DNA from: DATARH01 sp036268425
GTDB taxonomy: Bacteria; Pseudomonadota; Alphaproteobacteria; ATCC43930; CGMCC-115725
Direction: 5' to 3'
NCBI GenBank assembly: GCA_036268425.1
Contig: DATAUE010000069.1
Span: 138,397 to 202,396 of the forward strand
DNA length: 64,000 nt
The notes below the pieces were generated by a model, which worked only from the letters and a program-made list of their open reading frames with translations, was not told the origin of the DNA and made no database searches. A program made the position numbers and the translations under genes. Below, piece by piece: positions 59,394-64,000 of the stretch. Within the stretch, counting starts at the first letter, position 1; every line of letters starts with the position of its first letter.

Positions 59394-59870
59394 ATGTTCT
59401 GGAAAGTAAAAAACGCCGTTCGGCGGACGGTTTCGTTTGGCCGCAAGCTAAACGAAGATGAAAGCGGCGCCGCAGCCATCGAGTACGGGTCGATCTAGTC
59501 AGCCCCATTGTCGAGTGATCGACAAACGCAAACCGCGTGAAAACGGTGGATAGCCAGACCGGCCAATACCGTGCCAAGCACACCGCAAGGTGTGAAGGTG
59601 TAACGACTATCCCTCACGGGAGTAGGAGCCAAGCGGTTCCGAAGCGCGCGGCAACTCAGTATCGAGTTGATGATATAGTCTGCTCTGCGTGGGAACACGC
59701 AGCAGCCTCGTCAGCGAGGCGGTTTCGGTCTAGCGAACCGAGGCGAACATATGGTGCTTGCGGCATTGATCGCGGTCGCGTGTATCGGGGCGCTGCAACT
59801 GGTCGGGACGAATTTGTCCAGCGTTGTCAACAAGGTGGCGACTTCGATCCCGAACGAAACCAGCCACTAA
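59394..59870 (+). CDS. Flp/Fap type IVb prepilin, coding sequence split by a group I intron (exons 59394-59490 and 59755-59870)
   Basis: Exon 1 (97 nt) codes MFWKVKNAVRRTVSFGRKLN then EDESGAAAIEYG; exon 2 (116 nt) codes LAALIAVACIGALQLVGTNL then SSVVNKVATSIPNETSH. Joined, they give a 70-aa Flp prepilin: leader ending in Gly, prepilin-peptidase site ESG|AAAIEY with Glu at +5 and Tyr at +6, and the hydrophobic helix GLLAALIAV. The split falls directly after EYG; the junction codon becomes TTG (Leu), the family residue. Without splicing a TAG stop follows codon 34. No tad assembly genes lie in the window, so the host must supply the secretion machinery or the pilin does something else. Preceded by AAGGGA; a strong terminator follows. 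Confidence 0.85.
59491..59754 (+). ncRNA. Group I intron (subgroup IA2-like), ORF-less, 264 nt
   Basis: Seen in order: P1 by exon GGGT (59487-59490) with GCCC (59502-59505), U-G pair at the 5' splice site; P2 TTGTCGA/TCGACAA with GUGA loop (59508-59525); a CACACC-GCAA-GGTGTG stem (59579-59594); P7 GACTA (59605-59609) with TAGTC (59676-59680) inside the hallmark AACGACTATCCC and GATGATATAGTC blocks; a stem before J8/7 (59653-59668); P9 CTGCGTG-GGAA-CACGCAG (59685-59702); P9.1 GCCTCG/CGAGGC (59705-59720). The 3' end is omega-G at 59754. These blocks are as found in phage group IA2 introns. No homing endonuclease inside. Confidence 0.88.
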
Positions 59871-59897
59871 ACCAGCCCGTACGTTAGGCTTTTCGAC

Positions 59898-59939
59898 AGG
59901 CCGGCCAATGTCACCTTTTCGACTTGGCCGGCCTTTTTT
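59898..59939 (+). terminator. Strong intrinsic terminator after the pilin gene
   Basis: Perfect 11-bp stem AGGCCGGCCAA (59898-59908) with TTGGCCGGCCT (59924-59934), 15-nt loop, then six T (59934-59939). It lies 28 bp after the pilin stop codon and 18 bp before the next gene. Confidence 0.92.
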
Positions 59940-59956
59940 CGTTTGGATTCACAACT

Positions 59957-60148
59957 ATGCGCTACGTCGTCAAACCCGTACCTGACGGCTATCAGGTCAT
60001 CGATTCATCGGTCGGCTTGCCGGTGACGCTCGGTATGATGCTTAACGACACGACCACAAGCGAGACCGCTGCCGAACGGTACGCGGCGACATTGAACCGC
60101 TGCGCCGAACAACTCGGGGTTGTTGCGCCCGAACCACAACACACATAG
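59957..60148 (+). CDS. Small phage protein, unknown (63 aa)
   Basis: MRYVVKPVPDGYQVIDSSVGLPVTLGMMLNDTTTSETAAERYAATLNRCAEQLG. It looks like a compact alpha/beta protein with two conserved-looking halves; no family recognised. Followed 53 bp later by the second winged-helix paralogue. Confidence 0.55.
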   Translation: MRYVVKPVPDGYQVIDSSVGLPVTLGMMLNDTTTSETAAERYAATLNRCAEQLGVVAPEPQHT

Positions 60149-60201
60149 GAGCCACGAACATGGACACGCACGTCGTTGGTTTACGCAGAGGGGGGAACTC
60201 T

Positions 60202-60597
60202 ATGAGCGACACGTTTCAGGACTTCATTGGTCGCGAGCGCGGCCGGCTTCAACATGACCGTGACCAGCTAATGTTGCAGCGTTCCGGGCTGGACGAAAAG
60301 ATTGCCGAGATTGACCGCGAGTTCTCCGCGATCGGCGCCTACGAAGCGGCGAAGGCTGGCAGAACATCGGCGCCGGTATCATCGGGCACGGCGCGTCGCG
60401 CTCGGCGGGGATCGCGTCGAGAGGAAATTGTCGCCGTGATCCGCGACTCGAACGGTCTGAGCCGGGGCGAGTTGCTGGAAAAGATGGGCCTCAAGAATAA
60501 CAAGCAAGGCGAAATGTCCGTCTCGAATGCCCTGACCGCGCTCACCAAGGCCGGCACGGTGCAGCGCGCGGATGGCAAGTACATGGTCGCTGCATAA
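60202..60597 (+). CDS. Coiled-coil plus winged-helix phage protein (copy B)
   Basis: 131 aa from ATG 60202, chosen because AGAGGGGGGA lies just upstream. Coiled coil in 1-55 (RERGRLQHDRDQLMLQRSGLDEKIAEIDREF), then a linker, then a winged helix (RREEIVAVIRDSNGLSRGELLEKMGLKNNKQGEMSVSNALTALTKAGTVQRADGKYMVAA) that matches the C-terminal domain of the 57683 protein (shared RRE.I.AV...L...LSNAL pattern). Paralogue of that gene; probably a regulator or DNA-binding structural protein. Confidence 0.7.
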   Translation: MSDTFQDFIGRERGRLQHDRDQLMLQRSGLDEKIAEIDREFSAIGAYEAAKAGRTSAPVSSGTARRARRGSRREEIVAVIRDSNGLSRGELLEKMGLKNNKQGEMSVSNALTALTKAGTVQRADGKYMVAA

Positions 60598-60620
60598 AAG
60601 GTGGCATCACCATTCGGCAG

Positions 60621-60645
60621 AACGGCGCCTCGCAAGGGCGCCGTT
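60621..60645 (+). terminator. Terminator-like hairpin after copy B gene
   Basis: AACGGCGCC (60621-60629) pairs with GGCGCCGTT (60637-60645), 7-nt loop, followed only by TTC, so a weak or conditional terminator. Confidence 0.5.
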
Positions 60646-60671
60646 TCTGATTCCGGGCTGGTAAATATCGG

Positions 60672-60980
60672 ATGCCAGACCATTCCGAAGACGACGGCCG
60701 CGACCTTGCCGCGCTCAAGGTAGAGGTTCGGTCATTACGCGAGGAAACCGCCCTCAACCGCACCCGGTACCACCAATTGGCGACTGACATCGCGCCATTG
60801 ATTCTTGGTGAGTCGATGGTCAATCGCCATGAGCTTGAATTGCGCGAGCTACGGTCCCTTGTTGACCGGGGCCGGGGCGTCTGGACCGCGATAAGCATCA
60901 TGGGTGCCGTGGTCGCGGCGATGGCCGCTGGCATGTGGGCCGTGCTAGATCGCGTCCTATCGGCCGCTGGTCACGGCTAG
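60672..60980 (+). CDS. Coiled-coil protein with C-terminal membrane helix, holin/XhlA-like candidate
   Basis: 102 aa: MPDHSEDDGRDLAALKVEVRSLREETALN forms an acidic and heptad-like helix, and the C-terminus has one membrane helix (GVWTAISIMGAVVAAMAAGMWAVLDRVL). This order (coil then single C-terminal span) is that of XhlA-type lysis accessory proteins. No endolysin lies next to it. TAAATA is 4 nt upstream of the start. Confidence 0.55.
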   Translation: MPDHSEDDGRDLAALKVEVRSLREETALNRTRYHQLATDIAPLILGESMVNRHELELRELRSLVDRGRGVWTAISIMGAVVAAMAAGMWAVLDRVLSAAGHG

Positions 60981-61001
60981 ACCGGGGTAAGGAGTTCACC
61001 C

Positions 61002-61706
61002 ATGCCACAAGGGCAGCTTAGCGACGCGGACATCAAGCGCTTGTTTTCGGCGCTGTCTGCGGAAGTTCGGGAGCAAAACCCTATCGGGCAAGCGTCGCAG
61101 ATGTTCCGGGCAGTTGGGTTTTCCAATACCGCCGCATCACATTGGGCGCCATTGATGGGAAGCATCGACCACCAATTCGCAGCCTATGAAGAGGAAGACA
61201 AGCTGCGGACAATCCGCATGTTGGCCGAACGGTTAATGCGGCAGACCTACCCGACCGACGCCCCCGACCGAATCAAGGCCGTGCTGGCCGATCATGGTTT
61301 TGAGTTTTTCAACGGGCATTTTTTCCGCATCGGCTTGTTCGATCAGCGCGAGTTGAAATTCTTGCCGCCCGCCGCAGCCGGCGAAATATCAACCGCGATG
61401 GACCGATTGGTTGCCGGCGATCTTGATGGCGCTATCTCGGCGGCTGCGGGAACGGTAGAGACGGTGATCGCATCGCTTACGGCAGTATCGGCCGGCGACT
61501 CGTTCCAGCAAAAGGCGAAACAAGGAATAGATGCGGCGGGCAAGCTCGCCGCGCTACCCGGTCAACTCACGGCGCTAGGCTGGGAGGAAGGCCGCGCGAC
61601 AATGCTCGCGCAGAATGTGCAACGGATGCTGAATCACGCGGCGTATGTCATGCAGGACGTTACGCTCCGACATGGGCGACGTTCACGGCGCCAAGCCGGT
61701 GCTTGA
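61002..61706 (+). CDS. Abi-C-like protein (possible abortive-infection C-terminal domain)
   Basis: 234 aa. The order of motifs resembles the Abi_C domain of AbiJ-type proteins: IKAVLADHGFEFFNGHFFRI, then LVAGDLDGAISAAAGTVETVIASL, the characteristic A.....V.... helix of that family, then a helical C-terminus with a basic end (RHGRRSRRQAGA). Last large gene before the right prophage edge, where morons and defence genes are common. The N-terminal 80 residues have no recognised function. A 44-aa gene overlaps its 3' end. Confidence 0.5.
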   Translation: MPQGQLSDADIKRLFSALSAEVREQNPIGQASQMFRAVGFSNTAASHWAPLMGSIDHQFAAYEEEDKLRTIRMLAERLMRQTYPTDAPDRIKAVLADHGFEFFNGHFFRIGLFDQRELKFLPPAAAGEISTAMDRLVAGDLDGAISAAAGTVETVIASLTAVSAGDSFQQKAKQGIDAAGKLAALPGQLTALGWEEGRATMLAQNVQRMLNHAAYVMQDVTLRHGRRSRRQAGA

Positions 61707-61806
61707 GCCACTTGTCTACGACGCCTTAAAGCTGGCATCTGTCCTCGCATCGTTCATGCGGGTAGATGCGGCACCGCAGCCGGAGCCTCCGCTATGGAAG
61801 GTTTGA
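61672..61806 (+). CDS. Small protein overlapping the Abi-C-like gene end (44 aa)
   Basis: MGDVHGAKPVLEPLVYDALKLASVLASFMRV...PEPPLWKV, starting in the last 35 bp of the Abi-C-like gene in another frame. A clean short frame with natural-looking composition and stop just before the GGTACAC pair. No family recognised; coupling to the upstream gene is possible. Could be chance. Confidence 0.4.
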   Translation: MGDVHGAKPVLEPLVYDALKLASVLASFMRVDAAPQPEPPLWKV

Positions 61807-61818
61807 TTTGCCGGCTGG

Positions 61819-61846
61819 GTACACAGGGTCTACAATATGGGTACAC
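61819..61846 (+). repeat. Paired GGTACAC motifs, candidate integrase arm sites (right)
   Basis: GGTACAC at 61819-61825 and 61840-61846, the same heptamer as the pair before the integrase gene. Spacing between the two is 21 bp here and 13 bp on the left. Confidence 0.45.
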
Positions 61847-61910
61847 TTTGCCGTGACGGGGCCGGAAAGACTGGCGGAATCGCTAGAGACGAATGCCACC
61901 AACCTCCGAA

Positions 61911-61944
61911 ATGGCCGGGACAAGCCCGTGCTTGACCCGGCCAT
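61911..61944. repeat. Palindromic host-type intergenic element with candidate attR core
   Basis: Arms ATGGCCGGGACAAG (61911-61924) and CTTGACCCGGCCAT (61931-61944) pair over 14 bp with one mismatch, loop CCCGTG. It contains the second GCTTGACCCGG (61930-61940). A further dyad CCGGAC-CAA-GTCCGG lies at 61976-61990. Elements of this type are dispersed between genes in many alphaproteobacteria. The rest of the 61807-62040 gap shows no gene. Confidence 0.6.
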
Positions 61945-62040
61945 CCACGAATTGCCGGAGGATTGGCGTGGACCCCCGGACCAAGTCCGGCGGAAGTGAT
62001 TTGGAGCTGGTTTCGACCTAACGGTAGCAGGCTCCAAGTC

Positions 62041-64000
62041 TTATTCCGCGGCGGCGAGGCCGCGTTGCGACAGAAGCGGGCCGATGGCCGGGTCGCGACC
62101 GCGGAACGCACGGTAAAGCCCCATCGGGTCGGCGGTGTCGCCGGCGCTGTAGATCGCCTTCAGCCGCGCGGCGAGGGCCGGATCGAACGGATCGCCGGCA
62201 TCGGTAAACGCGGCGAACCCGTCGGCATCCAGCACTTCGGCCCACAGATAGGCGTAATACCCCGCGGCATAGCCGCTGCCGGCGAATAGATGCTGAAAAT
62301 GTGTCGGCCGGTGGCGCAGGCCGATTTCCGCCGGCATGCCGATCCGCTTTACGAAATCCGTCTCGAACGCCGCGATATCGATCCCCGCCGGATCGGGCCG
62401 CGCATGCAGATCGAGGTCCAGCATCGCACAGGCGGCGTATTCGACCGTCGCAAAACCCTGGTTGAAATTGCGCGCCGCCAGCAGCCGTTGCAGCAATTCC
62501 TCGGGCAGCGGCTCGCCGGTCTGGTAATGTTGGGCATAGGTGCGCAGGGTTTCCGGCACCGCCAACCAATGCTCGAACACCTGCGACGGAAACTCGACGA
62601 AATCGCGCCGCACCGAGGTGCCCGATTGCGAGGGATACCGCACTCGCGACAATAAGCCGTGCAGGCCGTGGCCGAATTCGTGAAACAGCGTGCGCGCATC
62701 GTCCGGCGACAGCAGCGACGGCTCGCCCTCGGCGCCCTTGGAGAAATTGCAGACATTGATCACCAGCGGCGCGATCTCGCCGTCGAGCTTCTGCTGGTCG
62801 CGCAGCGAGGTCATCCAGGCGCCGGAGCGCTTCGAGGACCGGGCAAAGTAATCGCCATAGAACAGCGCCTTGTGCTTGCCGGCGCTGTCCCTGACCTCCC
62901 AGACCCGCACGTCGGGATGCCAGACCGGAATATCCTTGCGCTCGGAGAACGTCACACCGAACAGCCGGGTGGCGCAGTCGAAGGCGGCCTCGATCATGTG
63001 GTCGAGCGCCAGATAGGGCTTGATCGCGGCGTCGTCGAAATTGGCTTTGGCCTGCCGCAGTTTTTCCGCGTAATAGCGCCAGTCCCACGGCGCCAGCGCG
63101 AAATTGCCACCCTCCTCCGCCACCAGCGCCTGCAAGGCATCGCGGTCGGCCAGCGCCCGGGCCCGGGCCGGCTTCCAGACCCGCTCCAGCAGGCCACGCA
63201 CGGCTTCCGGCGTCTTGGCCATCGAATCCTCCAGCCGGTAGGCGGCAAACGTCGGGAAGCCGAGCAGCTTGGCGCTCTCCTCGCGCAGACTGAGGATCTC
63301 GACGATGGTCTCGTTATTGTCGTTGTCGTTGTTGTTGTCGCCACGCGCCGTGAACGCCTTGAACACCTTCTCGCGCAGGTCGCGCCGGGACGAGCTCTTC
63401 AGGAACGGCTCCACAAACGACCGCGACAGCGTCATGACGGCCTTGCCGGCCATGCCACGCTCCTCGGCCGCCGCCTTTGCCGCCGCGACAAAACTGTCCG
63501 ACAGGCCCTCGCGATCGCTCTCGCCGAGTTCCATGACCCATTGCTGCTCGTCGCCGAGCAGATGATGGCTGAACGTGGTGCCGAGATGGGCCAGCCGCTC
63601 GTTGATCTCGGCCATCCGCTTCTTGGCGGCCTCGTCGAGGCCGGCGCCGGCACGATGGAAGCGGGTGTAGGTGCGCTCCAGTAGCCGCATCTGTTCGCCG
63701 GTCAGCCCGAGTGTGGCGCGATTGTGGTGCAGCAGCGCGATCCGGCCGAACAGCACCGCGTTCATCATGATCGGATTCCAGTGCCGGGCCATCCGCAGCG
63801 ACACTTCCTTGTCGACCTCGAGCAGCGCCGGGTTGGAATGTGCCGACACCAGATCGTAGAACACCGCCGCGACCCGGGAGAGCAGCTTACCCGCACGTTC
63901 CAGCGCGGTGATGGTGTTGGCGAAATCCGGCGTCGACGGATCGTGGGTGATCGCGGCGATTTCGGCCGAATGATCGGCGAAGGCCTGCTCGAAGGCTGGC
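62041..64000 (-). CDS. M3 family oligopeptidase (peptidyl-dipeptidase Dcp-like), 5' end cut by window
   Basis: Zinc metallopeptidase of the M3 family (thimet oligopeptidase/Dcp). The frame is open from the stop at 62041 to the window edge (at least 653 codons; the family is about 670-690, so about the first 30 are missing). Seen: HEFGH zinc motif (LFHEFGHGLHGLLS), downstream Glu-bearing region RDFVEFPSQVFEHW, and the C-terminal HFQHLFAGSGYAAGYYAYLWAEVLDADGF, all diagnostic. Cytoplasmic degradation of short peptides is the family role. Internal starts (for example 63864) are not family-like. Confidence 0.94.
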   Translation of the reverse strand, partial: PAFEQAFADHSAEIAAITHDPSTPDFANTITALERAGKLLSRVAAVFYDLVSAHSNPALLEVDKEVSLRMARHWNPIMMNAVLFGRIALLHHNRATLGLTGEQMRLLERTYTRFHRAGAGLDEAAKKRMAEINERLAHLGTTFSHHLLGDEQQWVMELGESDREGLSDSFVAAAKAAAEERGMAGKAVMTLSRSFVEPFLKSSSRRDLREKVFKAFTARGDNNNDNDNNETIVEILSLREESAKLLGFPTFAAYRLEDSMAKTPEAVRGLLERVWKPARARALADRDALQALVAEEGGNFALAPWDWRYYAEKLRQAKANFDDAAIKPYLALDHMIEAAFDCATRLFGVTFSERKDIPVWHPDVRVWEVRDSAGKHKALFYGDYFARSSKRSGAWMTSLRDQQKLDGEIAPLVINVCNFSKGAEGEPSLLSPDDARTLFHEFGHGLHGLLSRVRYPSQSGTSVRRDFVEFPSQVFEHWLAVPETLRTYAQHYQTGEPLPEELLQRLLAARNFNQGFATVEYAACAMLDLDLHARPDPAGIDIAAFETDFVKRIGMPAEIGLRHRPTHFQHLFAGSGYAAGYYAYLWAEVLDADGFAAFTDAGDPFDPALAARLKAIYSAGDTADPMGLYRAFRGRDPAIGPLLSQRGLAAAE

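Larger units (their letters stand above)
21442..61940. mobile_element. Integrated podovirus-like temperate prophage, about 40.5 kb
   Basis: The region between the host histidine kinase and the M3 peptidase gene contains integrase, complete head-tail packaging genes, replication helicase, recombinase, antirestriction and many small orphan genes. Base composition is visibly less GC-rich than the flanks. SU10-type major capsid and adaptor proteins, a P22-type portal, and no tape measure, sheath or tail-tube genes indicate a short-tailed virion. The ends are set by a shared 11-mer (see att entries) and are uncertain by about 100 bp each. Confidence 0.93.

Noticed and set aside
59537..59887. 116-codon + strand frame across the intron
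   Set aside because: It crosses intron and exon 2 in a frame that does not code the pilin; it is not a homing endonuclease.
1..64000. CRISPR array or insertion sequences
   Set aside because: No regularly spaced direct repeats with unique spacers and no transposase genes are visible; the repeats found are short local arrays.

Overview
The window is alphaproteobacterial chromosome (compact GC-rich host genes; glnD, feoAB, DUF882, DUF3309 and DUF6481-type genes; palindromic intergenic repeats of the GGCCGGG...CCCGGCC kind) carrying one integrated prophage of about 40.5 kb. Order and genus cannot be fixed from sequence alone; a Hyphomicrobiales- or Rhodospirillales-like host fits.

Left host flank (1-21422): 3' truncated glnD, an SDR oxidoreductase, a TauE/SafE exporter, an amidase, an L,D-transpeptidase and a Tat-exported DUF882 protein (both cell wall), small DUF3309 and DUF6481 genes, a D-2-hydroxyacid dehydrogenase, an LLM-class oxidoreductase, an MscS channel, feoB-feoA, a second SDR, an exported unknown, and a class III cyclase divergent from a hybrid histidine kinase across a triple direct repeat. 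Right host flank (62041-64000): 5' truncated M3 oligopeptidase gene.

Prophage (about 21442-61940): the left end has an integrase lacking the usual first catalytic arginine and, 15 bp on, a HEPN-motif gene resembling AbiU2. Next come a beta-helix tail spike and a membrane coiled-coil protein on the + strand. The whole virion module (26122-50209) is on the - strand, read from right to left: TerS, a shortened capsid paralogue, TerL, portal, scaffold-like, SU10-type major capsid, adaptor, tail hub, several fibre/appendage proteins, and large internal virion proteins, one carrying a lambda-R type transglycosylase domain. This is a short-tailed (podovirus-like) temperate phage. The right arm holds ArdC antirestriction and serine recombinase genes under matching promoters, an array of nine CCTGGACA octamers at the 3' end of a RepA-like helicase gene (candidate replication origin), an AlpA-like regulator, many small unknowns, two coiled-coil/winged-helix paralogues, a holin-like protein and an Abi-C-like protein.

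The most striking item is at 59394-59870: a Flp/Fap (type IVb) pilin gene split by a 264-nt ORF-less group I intron. Removing 59491-59754 restores a canonical 70-residue prepilin; unspliced RNA gives only 34 codons before a stop. I know of no described case of a prophage-borne pilin gene under group I intron control. Other items worth testing are the capsid paralogue lacking the E-loop segment, the CCTGGACA array, possible defence genes at both prophage ends, and a recurrent TAAATA box set 6 nt before start codons that lack a Shine-Dalgarno sequence.
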